Source: Cyanobacteria bacterium SIG29 (lineage in GTDB: Bacteria > Cyanobacteriota > Vampirovibrionia > Gastranaerophilales > Gastranaerophilaceae). From it: a stretch of DNA of 64,000 nucleotides. Shown here one piece after another: positions 56,992 to 64,000 of the stretch (positions are counted from its first letter, which is position 1; the number at the start of each line of letters is the position of its first letter). The DNA is taken from contig SUTV01000002.1 in assembly GCA_015152515.1 (NCBI GenBank), forward strand, positions 62,001 through 126,000, in the 5' to 3' direction. A model generated the notes under the pieces. The model saw nothing but the letters and a program-made list of their open reading frames with translations, was not told the origin of the DNA and made no database searches. The translations under genes were made by a program, and so were the position numbers.

Positions 56992-58359
56992 TTATTTTTT
57001 ACTCACGCAAACTCTTATTGCGTGCATTAAGTTTGGAACTTCAACTATTTCTATTTCGAAGTTACCTGATAATTTTTTGTTTTGTTTTGGAATAATAGCT
57101 TTTTTAAAACCTAATTTTTGAGCTTCATATATGCGTTTTTCTAAGTTTGATACGTTTCTTATTTCGCCAGATAAACTTATTTCTCCAATGATTACACAAT
57201 TAGGGTCAACAACAACATCACGGAAGCAAGTTGCAATGGCTAGAGCTATACCTAAATCGGCTGCCGGTTCATCAATTTCAATACCACCAATAACATTTAC
57301 ATAAACATCATGTTTAGATAGGTTTAATCCAATTCTTTTTTCTAAAACAGCTATAATTTGCAGTAATCTGTTATATTCAACACCAGTTGAAACTCTTCTA
57401 GGTGATGGGTAAGATGTTGCACCAACTAAAGCTTGAACTTCAACTAATAATGCTCTTGTTCCTTCGTTAGTTGCAATAATAACGCTACCAGCAGTTGCTG
57501 TTTCGGTGCGTTCTTTCATAAATAATTCACTAGGGTTTGTTACTTCTTCAAGTCCATTTTCTACCATATTGAATACGCCAATTTCGTTGGTTGAACCAAA
57601 ACGATTTTTTATAGAGCGTAATAGTCTTTGAGATTTATATTTATCACCTTCAAAGTATATTACTGTATCAACCATATGCTCTAAAACCTTTGGTCCAGCT
57701 ATATTTCCATCTTTTGTAACATGCCCGATAACAACAACTGTAATATTTTTATTTTTAGCTATATCCATTAGGGCATTTGTACATTCACGAATTTGGCTTA
57801 CGCTACCTGATGTACTTGAAATATTGCTTGTATAAATTGATTGGATTGAATCAATAACCAAAATTTCAGGTTTTAAAGTATCAATTTGAGTGATAACAGC
57901 TTCTAAATTTGTTTGAGAATAAACATATAAATTATCTGAATTTACATTTAATCTTTGAGCTCTTAATTTTACTTGAGAACCAGATTCTTCTGCGCAAATG
58001 TATAAAAGTTTTTTACCTTGTTTGCAGATATTACCGGCAGTTTGTAAAACTAAAGTTGATTTTCCAATACCAGGGTCACCTGCTAAAAGCACTAAAGAAC
58101 CTTGAACTAAACCACCGCCTAAAACACGGTCTAATTCTTCAAAACCGGATGGCAATTTAATACTTTCTGTAATTTCAATTTCATTGATAAGACAAACAGG
58201 GTTATCATCTATAACAACACTTTGAGTTTGCGAATTAGTTTTAACTTCAACTTCTTCAACTAAAGTTCCCCAGTTGTTGCAATCAGGACATTTTCCAATA
58301 TATTTTGCTGTTTCATATCCACAATTTTGGCATACCCATTTAGTTTTAATTTTTGCCAT
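56992..58359 (-). CDS. radA: DNA repair protein RadA (Sms)
   Basis: Branch-migration/recombination ATPase. N-terminal C4 zinc finger (C10, C13, C24, C27), RecA-like core with Walker A GDPGIGKST (94-102) and the RadA motif KNRFGSTNEIG, then the Lon-like C-terminal domain (about 285-455). 455 aa is standard. Its start overlaps the 58346 gene by 14 bp, so it is co-transcribed with that gene. Confidence 0.96.
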   Translation of the reverse strand: MAKIKTKWVCQNCGYETAKYIGKCPDCNNWGTLVEEVEVKTNSQTQSVVIDDNPVCLINEIEITESIKLPSGFEELDRVLGGGLVQGSLVLLAGDPGIGKSTLVLQTAGNICKQGKKLLYICAEESGSQVKLRAQRLNVNSDNLYVYSQTNLEAVITQIDTLKPEILVIDSIQSIYTSNISSTSGSVSQIRECTNALMDIAKNKNITVVVIGHVTKDGNIAGPKVLEHMVDTVIYFEGDKYKSQRLLRSIKNRFGSTNEIGVFNMVENGLEEVTNPSELFMKERTETATAGSVIIATNEGTRALLVEVQALVGATSYPSPRRVSTGVEYNRLLQIIAVLEKRIGLNLSKHDVYVNVIGGIEIDEPAADLGIALAIATCFRDVVVDPNCVIIGEISLSGEIRNVSNLEKRIYEAQKLGFKKAIIPKQNKKLSGNFEIEIVEVPNLMHAIRVCVSKK

Positions 58360-59347
58360 TATCTAGTTTCTCTTTTCTTTCTTCTCTAAGGTCTTCTTTG
58401 GTATCTATTAAATGTACGCTTTTTATTACAGCGTTTGAAATTAATAGCAAAAATGGATTAACTCCAGGACTTGTATTCATTGAAATTTGAGTTTCTATTT
58501 TTTCATTTTTCTTTTTATTGAAAGCTTCTTTTGTTGCCATATCAAGATTTATATTTATATTATATTTTTTGCTTTCTTCCTTCATTGATAAAATAAATTC
58601 TTTTTGAGGGAAGGTTTCAGAAGAAACTAATAAAATTTTTATTCCATCAGCATCAGTTTTGTAAACATCAGCTTGAAGATTTCCATAATTTTTTGTCGCT
58701 ATTAAAATTGAAATATAATCATCGCTATATTTTTCATCATTAGAATTTTTGTTTGCAATTTCTAATTTAAAAGCGTTTGGGTCTGTTAAAGGGAGCCAAG
58801 GAAGATACATTAACATTGTTGTTTTAAGACTTTGAACATCAGAAGTTGATGAAGCTGTTACGAAGGAAATTAATTTTGTTAATTCACTTAATTGTTCTTC
58901 TTTAAGGCTCATTCCAATTTGATTATACTGTGCTAGCATTTGATATAGATTGCTCATAGCATCTTTAGAATTATTTTTTAATAGCTCGGCAACTTTTGAT
59001 AAATCCAAAGTTGAAGCTAATAAAATTAAAGCTGTTTTTTGATTAACCATTTCAGGATTTGTTTGAAGCTGGGTTAAAAGTTGTTCAAAATTTTTAGGGA
59101 ACTGTAATAAATCTTTGAGCATATTAACATTTTGTTGTTGGTTTAAAAGTGTTAATTCTGCAAATGTTTGGTTTAATTGATTTGTTGTTCTTGGCAAATA
59201 TGGTTGTGCAATATAAGGGGTATCTGGTTTAAAATTTTGGGTTTGTTGTTGATTATTTTGAACATTATTTTGCACATTATTTGGCGCAACTCGGTTAAAG
59301 TTGTTTGCAAAATTATTTAAAAATTGTCCCCAGTTGATATTTGACAT
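58346..59347 (-). CDS. hypothetical protein with a Gln/Asn-rich start; possible FliK-like end
   Basis: 333 aa, cytoplasmic. The N-terminal 60 residues are rich in Asn and Gln and look disordered; the middle is helical. The C-terminal half has SILIATKNYGNLQADVYKTDADGIKILLVSSE, loosely like the flagellar hook-length (FliK) C-terminal domain, but similarity is weak and no flagellar gene is in the window. It overlaps radA by 14 bp, which suggests a link in expression, not function. Confidence 0.55.
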   Translation of the reverse strand: MSNINWGQFLNNFANNFNRVAPNNVQNNVQNNQQQTQNFKPDTPYIAQPYLPRTTNQLNQTFAELTLLNQQQNVNMLKDLLQFPKNFEQLLTQLQTNPEMVNQKTALILLASTLDLSKVAELLKNNSKDAMSNLYQMLAQYNQIGMSLKEEQLSELTKLISFVTASSTSDVQSLKTTMLMYLPWLPLTDPNAFKLEIANKNSNDEKYSDDYISILIATKNYGNLQADVYKTDADGIKILLVSSETFPQKEFILSMKEESKKYNININLDMATKEAFNKKKNEKIETQISMNTSPGVNPFLLLISNAVIKSVHLIDTKEDLREERKEKLDNGKN

Positions 59348-59487
59348 AATTATAAATTAGCATATTGTTGCAAAAAATGTAATATTTAATATTCTTAATA
59401 ATCCTACAGACGCATGATTTAAAATTCTACAAGAGTAGTATATAATAATAATAGGAGCGTGTGGCTTCATAATTGAAAGGACAAGAG

Positions 59488-59778
59488 ATGTCATTCGGTA
59501 TTAATGGTCCAGATAATCATATCCCTGCAATTCAAAAATCACATCAAACAACTGATGGTGGTGCTGGTAATTTAGGGTATTTTCAACAGGAAAAAAAGAA
59601 AAAGGATGAAAAAGACGAGAATGATGTTTTTGAGTTCTCTTCTAAAGAGGATAAAGAAGATCCACTTATGGAAGATTTAGAATCAATTGGTTCTAAAATA
59701 AAAAACTTTTGGAATAATTTAGGTAAAAAAGAAAAAACTGAAGAACAAAATATAGAAGAAAAAAAACCCGAGGATTAA
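59488..59778 (+). CDS. small acidic hypothetical protein
   Basis: 96 aa if started at the ATG 59488, which follows AAAGGACAAGAG; an in-frame TTG at 59473 is less likely. It starts MSFGINGPDNHIPAIQ; the middle is Lys/Glu-rich (probably disordered) and a hydrophobic/amphipathic helix (ESIGSKIKNFWNNLGKK) is near the end. I recognise no family. It is monocistronic; its stop lies in the loop of the terminator at 59761. Confidence 0.6.
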   Translation: MSFGINGPDNHIPAIQKSHQTTDGGAGNLGYFQQEKKKKDEKDENDVFEFSSKEDKEDPLMEDLESIGSKIKNFWNNLGKKEKTEEQNIEEKKPED

Positions 59779-59795
59779 TAATCTTCGGGTTTTTT
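59761..59795. terminator. bidirectional terminator between the 59488 gene and clpB
   Basis: AAAAAACCCGA (59761-59771) and TCGGGTTTTTT (59785-59795) with a 13-base loop. It contains the stop codon of the 59488 gene in the loop. Confidence 0.85.
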
Positions 59796-59804
59796 GTATA
59801 TTTA

Positions 59805-62408
59805 TTAAGTTTCAAAAGTTAGTTCATCATTATTTATATCAATAATTACTTTAGAGTGAGGAGTAATTTCTTGTTTTAATATTTTTTTAGATAAAGGATT
59901 TTCTATAAGTTGTCTTATAGTTCTTTTTAGTGGTCTTGCTCCATAAATTGGATTGTAGCCTTTTTGTGCTAAAAATTCTTTTGCTTCAGGTGTAATTTCA
60001 ATTTGTATATCTTGTTCTGATAATAATTTATGTAGATGAGCTACTTGAATATCAACAATTTTAGCTAGTTGCATCATTGTTAAAGCTTTAAAGAATACAA
60101 TATCATCAATTCTGTTTAAAAATTCTGGTTTGAAGCGTTGTTGCATTAATGCCATAACTTCTTCTTTTGTTTGTTCTGCTTGATTTTTTGATAGCATTGA
60201 TTCAAGTGTATTTTTTAATATGATTTCGCTTCCTATGTTGCTAGTTAGAATGATTAATGTATTTTTAAAATCAACAGTTCTACCTTTAGAATCAGTTAAT
60301 CTACCATCATCAAAAATTTGAAGCATAATATTAAATACATCTGGATGTGCTTTTTCAATTTCATCAAAAAGTACTACAGAATAAGGTTTTCTTCTAACTT
60401 GTTCTGTTAATTGACCGCCTTCATCATATCCAACATATCCTGGAGGTGCGCCAATAAGTCTTGCAACTGTGTGTTTTTCCATATATTCGGACATATCAAT
60501 TCTAATTAGGGCATCTTCATCATTAAACATAAACTCTGCTAGAGCTTTTGCTAATTCTGTTTTACCAACACCAGTTGGTCCTAGAAAAATAAATGTACCA
60601 ATTGGGCGATTTGGGTCTTTTAATCCAGAGCGTGCTCGTCTAATTGCGTCTGATACAACTTCTACAGCTTCATCTTGACCGATAACTCTTTTGTGTAAAA
60701 AATCTTCCATTTGAACAAGTTTTTGCATTTCGCTTTCAAGTAGTTTATTAACGGCAATACCTGTCCATTTGCTCACAATTTGTGCAATATCATCTTCATC
60801 AATTTCTTCTTTTAAAAGAGTTGTTTTATGATTTTTTGCATTTTCGCCAACTTCTTTTAATTGTTTTTCTAGTGCCATTAATTTACCATATTTAAGTTCA
60901 GCAGCTTTTTGCAAATCCATATTGCGTTCTGCTTCTTCAATTTGGATTTTAATTTTTTCGATTTCTTCTTTTATTGAGGCTTCACCTTGTATAGAATTTT
61001 TTTCGTATTCCCATTGGCTTTGAAGTTTATTGATTTTTTTATTTAAGTCTGAAAGTGTTGCTTCAATATTTTGAATTTTTTCAGCATTATCAGAGTTTTG
61101 TTCTTGTTTTAGAGCTTCGCGTTCAATTTCTAATTGCATTTTTTGGCGTACAAGCATATCAAGTTCTTCTGGCATTGAATCAATTTCAATGCGTAATGAT
61201 GAAGCTGCTTCATCAACTAAGTCGATTGCCTTATCTGGTAAAAATCTATCTGTAATATATCTGTCTGATAATTTAGCAGCGGCTACTAAAGCAGAATCTT
61301 TAATTCTAACCCCATGATGTACTTCGTAGCGTTGTTTTAAACCTCTTAAAATGCTAATGGTATCTTCAATTGATGGTTCATCAGCCATAACAGGTTGAAA
61401 ACGGCGTTCTAGTGCTGGGTCTTTTTCAATATATTTACGATATTCATTGATTGTTGTTGCTCCAATACATTTTATTGTGCCTCGAGCTAACATTGGTTTT
61501 AAAAGATTTCCAGCGTCAGAAGAACCTTCTGTTGCGCCAGCACCAACAACTGTATGAAGTTCATCAATGAACATAATAATTTCACCGTTTGAGTCTTCAA
61601 CTTCTTTTAGAACAGCTTTAAGTCTTTCTTCAAACTCACCTCTAAATTTTGCACCTGCAATTAATGCGCCTAAATCTAAAGAAATAAGTTTTGAGTCTTT
61701 TAAATTTTCAGGTACGTCGCCACGAATAATTCTTTGAGCTAAACCTTCTATAATAGCTGTTTTACCAACACCAGCTTCACCAATTAAAACAGGGTTGTTT
61801 TTAGTTTTACGGTTTAATACTTGGATGATTCTTCTTATTTCATCATCTCTGCCAATAACTGGGTCTAGCTTGCCTTTTCGTGCTAGGGTTGTTAAATCAG
61901 TCGAATATTTTTCTAAAGCTTTATATGAATCTTCTGCGTTTTTGCTATCCACTTTTTTATTTCCTCTTACTTTTTTCATAGCGTTTAAAATAGAGTTTTT
62001 AGATATTTTATTATTATTTAAAATTTGTTGAATTTTTGAATTATTTAATTCAGTCATTGCCATTAAAATATGTTCAATACTAATGAAGGAATCTTTTAAA
62101 CTATCTGCATTTTCTTGTGCAATATCTAACATGTTATTTGTCATTTGAGATAAATAAAGTTGTTGATTAGGGTTTGAATTTTGGATTTGTGGAAGGTTAG
62201 ATATTTCATTTACAAGTTGATGTTTGAAATTATCATTATCAATTTTTAATTCTTTACAATAATCTTTTGCTATACCTTCGTTATCTTCAGCAATTGCAAG
62301 CATAATATGAATTGGCTCAAGTTGAGAATTTTTGTATCTATACATAGTTTGTTGAGCGCTATAAATTATTTCTTTTGTATAATCTGTTAGTCTATTAAAA
62401 TCTATCAT
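59805..62408 (-). CDS. clpB: ATP-dependent chaperone ClpB
   Basis: Hsp100 disaggregase, 867 aa. N-domain, first AAA+ ([30 protein letters not shown]), the long coiled-coil M-domain (about 405-530), and second AAA+ ([36 protein letters not shown]). A GTG at 62417 is possible, but GAGGTG is placed for the ATG at 62408 (MIDFNRL), the usual ClpB start. No HrcA/CIRCE site is seen upstream. Confidence 0.97.
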   Translation of the reverse strand: MIDFNRLTDYTKEIIYSAQQTMYRYKNSQLEPIHIMLAIAEDNEGIAKDYCKELKIDNDNFKHQLVNEISNLPQIQNSNPNQQLYLSQMTNNMLDIAQENADSLKDSFISIEHILMAMTELNNSKIQQILNNNKISKNSILNAMKKVRGNKKVDSKNAEDSYKALEKYSTDLTTLARKGKLDPVIGRDDEIRRIIQVLNRKTKNNPVLIGEAGVGKTAIIEGLAQRIIRGDVPENLKDSKLISLDLGALIAGAKFRGEFEERLKAVLKEVEDSNGEIIMFIDELHTVVGAGATEGSSDAGNLLKPMLARGTIKCIGATTINEYRKYIEKDPALERRFQPVMADEPSIEDTISILRGLKQRYEVHHGVRIKDSALVAAAKLSDRYITDRFLPDKAIDLVDEAASSLRIEIDSMPEELDMLVRQKMQLEIEREALKQEQNSDNAEKIQNIEATLSDLNKKINKLQSQWEYEKNSIQGEASIKEEIEKIKIQIEEAERNMDLQKAAELKYGKLMALEKQLKEVGENAKNHKTTLLKEEIDEDDIAQIVSKWTGIAVNKLLESEMQKLVQMEDFLHKRVIGQDEAVEVVSDAIRRARSGLKDPNRPIGTFIFLGPTGVGKTELAKALAEFMFNDEDALIRIDMSEYMEKHTVARLIGAPPGYVGYDEGGQLTEQVRRKPYSVVLFDEIEKAHPDVFNIMLQIFDDGRLTDSKGRTVDFKNTLIILTSNIGSEIILKNTLESMLSKNQAEQTKEEVMALMQQRFKPEFLNRIDDIVFFKALTMMQLAKIVDIQVAHLHKLLSEQDIQIEITPEAKEFLAQKGYNPIYGARPLKRTIRQLIENPLSKKILKQEITPHSKVIIDINNDELTFET

Positions 62409-62509
62409 TAAGAACACCTCTTTTCGTCAGGCAATTAAAACCTATATTATTAGTTTAATAGTAATTTTTTCAAAATCATAAAAAATTTATAATTAATTAA
62501 GATTTTTTG

Positions 62510-63574
62510 TTAAATTGGTAAACTAAATGTAATGGCACTTGTTCTATTATTTACATGTTCAGCCCAAATTTTGCCGTTATGTGCTTCTATAATTTTTCGG
62601 CAATTATAAAGCTCTAGCCCAAATCCAATCTTTCTAAATTTGTTTGAACAAGTTATGTATTCTTCAAAGATTTCGTTTAGATTTTTCATTTTTTTTACGT
62701 ATCCATAATCTAAAAATGAAATATTAATATTTTTTTTATTTTTTTCAATTTGGATAATTATTCTAGATTTTTCTATACTTTGTTCTGATGCATTAATTAT
62801 TAGATTATTTATAACTTTACCAACTTCGGTTATATCTATATTAATTTCAGGAATAGAACCTTTTACAATTAATTCAACTAGTTGTTTTTTTCTATCAGTA
62901 ACTTTAGATAGTTGATAAACTTTTTCTTTTATAAGTTTAACAATAGAGCAATTCTCTTTTTCAAGCTCATATAAATTAAATTCATTTTTATATTTTAGAA
63001 TTAAATTATCAGTCATGTAATTCATAAAAGAACATGAGTTTAAAAGTTCTTCTAAGATTGATTTTAAGTTATTATCAATATTTCCAAATTTATTATTTAA
63101 AAGTAGCTCTAAAATTTGAATGTTGGCTCTCATTGGGTTTTTGAGGTCGTGAGTTAAAATATCTATAAAAGTTTCTTTTTGAATTTTATTTTTTATTTCT
63201 TGAGTGATGTCTTGAATTATAATAGAGTAGCCTTCAAGTTTATTTTTTTTATTAAAAATTTTGCAAATATGCACATCCATTGGTATATTATGCAAATTAT
63301 TTTTATCATTAAAAATTAGTTTTAAAAATAAATGCATTTTATTAGAATTTATAAAATTTTCAAAGTTGATTATTAAATTATTATTTTCATAATTTGGGGT
63401 TAAATCAGTTATAGAGAAAATATTATTCTTAAAATTGTATTTTGTATTTTGGAATAATATATTCATTTTTTCATCAGTGATAATCACTTCACTATTTGAA
63501 TATTTAGTGATGTGAGTAAAAGTGGTTTGTAAAATATTTGTATTTTTATTGAAAATTTTTGTTGTTAAATTCAT
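62510..63574 (-). CDS. soluble sensor histidine kinase with a PAS-like N-terminus
   Basis: 354 aa, no membrane segment. Residues about 20-130 look PAS-like (SNSEVIITDEKMNILFQN, then GYSIIIQDITQEIKNK). HisKA with His142 in DILTHDLKNPMRANIQ, HATPase near the C-terminus (VINNLIINASEQ; GFGLELYNCRKIIEAHNGKIW). The HATPase G2 is GFGLEL instead of G-x-GLGL, and the G1 is DYGYVKK, so ATP binding may be weakened. No response regulator is adjacent. No Shine-Dalgarno: TATAAT is 13 bases before the ATG. Confidence 0.85.
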   Translation of the reverse strand: MNLTTKIFNKNTNILQTTFTHITKYSNSEVIITDEKMNILFQNTKYNFKNNIFSITDLTPNYENNNLIINFENFINSNKMHLFLKLIFNDKNNLHNIPMDVHICKIFNKKNKLEGYSIIIQDITQEIKNKIQKETFIDILTHDLKNPMRANIQILELLLNNKFGNIDNNLKSILEELLNSCSFMNYMTDNLILKYKNEFNLYELEKENCSIVKLIKEKVYQLSKVTDRKKQLVELIVKGSIPEINIDITEVGKVINNLIINASEQSIEKSRIIIQIEKNKKNINISFLDYGYVKKMKNLNEIFEEYITCSNKFRKIGFGLELYNCRKIIEAHNGKIWAEHVNNRTSAITFSLPI

Positions 63575-63668
63575 TTTTTTAAACCAAATTATATTTTTAA
63601 TTTAAAACATAATTTGATTTTTTTAATCAGTTAATTGGGCAATTAGATATTACAAGTTTAGAAATTTT

Positions 63669-64000
63669 TTATTTTCCTATGCAGAAGTTATCAAAGATAT
63701 TTGTTAAAATATCATCTGTTATTACTTCACCAGATACTTCAGAAATAAACATTAAAGCTGATTTAATATCTATTGAAATTAAATCTTGAATTTCTTGGTT
63801 TTGAGTTGCAATTAAAGCATTTATTAAAGAATTTTTAGTTTCTTCTAAACATTTTTGTTGTCTTTGGTTTGTAATAAATTCAACTTCGGTTAAATTTTGC
63901 TTCATAACTGCTGATTTGATTTGTGATTTTAATTCTGCTAAATTTTCACCTGTTTTTAATGAAATACAAACAGCGCTTTCGTCTTTATTTTTTGTTAAAT
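63669..64000 (-). CDS. mnmE: tRNA modification GTPase MnmE, C-terminal part (cut by window edge)
   Basis: Only the last 110 codons are inside. It reads LTKNKDESAVCISLKTGENLAELKSQIKSAV (end of the inserted G domain) and ends ALMFISEVSGEVITDDILTNIFDNFCIGK, with the CIGK tail that carries the catalytic cysteine of MnmE. With MnmG it makes 5-carboxymethylaminomethyluridine at U34 in tRNA. The frame stays open to base 64000; the start is upstream of the window. Confidence 0.95.
   Translation of the reverse strand, partial: LTKNKDESAVCISLKTGENLAELKSQIKSAVMKQNLTEVEFITNQRQQKCLEETKNSLINALIATQNQEIQDLISIDIKSALMFISEVSGEVITDDILTNIFDNFCIGK

Overview
This is a low-GC, gene-dense bacterial chromosome segment with about 60 protein genes. 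The cell envelope is Gram-negative: there are two TolC-type outer-membrane channels, an RND pump, a MacAB-type exporter, two Skp/OmpH-like chaperones and a POTRA protein. Prepilin-like proteins beginning with the FTLAEVLVTLVIIGVIAA type of N-terminus, an RpaA/RpaB-like response regulator and a dnaN-adjacent origin-like region suggest a non-photosynthetic relative of Cyanobacteria (Candidatus Gastranaerophilales / Melainabacteria, gut-associated). This placement is inference from gene content; no rRNA is present to confirm it. I see no tRNA, CRISPR array, insertion sequence or prophage.

Layout. 1-9 kb: fusA (cut by the window edge), asnS, ruvC, a membrane protein, mtnA, two Skp-like genes on either side of aroF, and a pyrimidine-nucleoside phosphorylase. 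8.3-12.1 kb is more accessory: a HAD-like protein and an XRE regulator sharing a divergent promoter with a perfect split inverted repeat, a C_GCAxxG_C_C protein, a phosphodiester-glycosidase gene whose 5' end overlaps an unusually structured, terminator-ended segment, a nonsense-mutated prepilin, and two secreted proteins. 12.2-19.8 kb: tig-clpP-clpX, a Cys/His/Asp papain-like candidate enzyme, lepA-glgC-thioredoxin. 19.8-26.6 kb: a MarR-controlled RND efflux operon whose TolC has a long TolA-like helical extension. 26.7-31.8 kb: typA, efp-accB, and the pepA-mpaA peptidase pair. 31.8-37.3 kb: two signalling modules; in one the response regulator (REC-GGDEF-REC) is split by a single-base frameshift. 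37-41 kb: tadA, a TIGR02757 protein, a parvulin and nanE-nanK. 41.2-47.6 kb: a structured ~118-bp tandem repeat in front of dnaK, a prepilin, pgk, thrB and dnaN.

About 48 kb: an AT-rich non-coding stretch upstream of dnaN carries two TTTTCTACA DnaA-box-like sequences 11 bp apart and lies near a change in strand composition, so it is the best candidate replication origin. 48.1-64 kb: a glycosyltransferase, a DedA protein followed by a ParB-like protein, a tolC-macA-macB operon, a large membrane protein, radA with an overlapping upstream gene, clpB, a soluble histidine kinase, and mnmE (cut by the window edge).

How the genes work together: most of the window is housekeeping (translation factors, proteostasis by tig/clpPX/dnaK/clpB, DNA repair by ruvC/radA, glycolysis and glycogen). 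Accessory genes cover efflux, amino-sugar use and surface structures. Several genes have no Shine-Dalgarno sequence and a -10-like hexamer within 6-13 bases of the start codon, suggesting leaderless or nearly leaderless transcripts. The points most worth follow-up are the structured RNA candidate at 9.56-9.76 kb, the origin candidate at 48 kb, the structured repeat at 41.3-41.5 kb and the papain-like protein at 15.6 kb.
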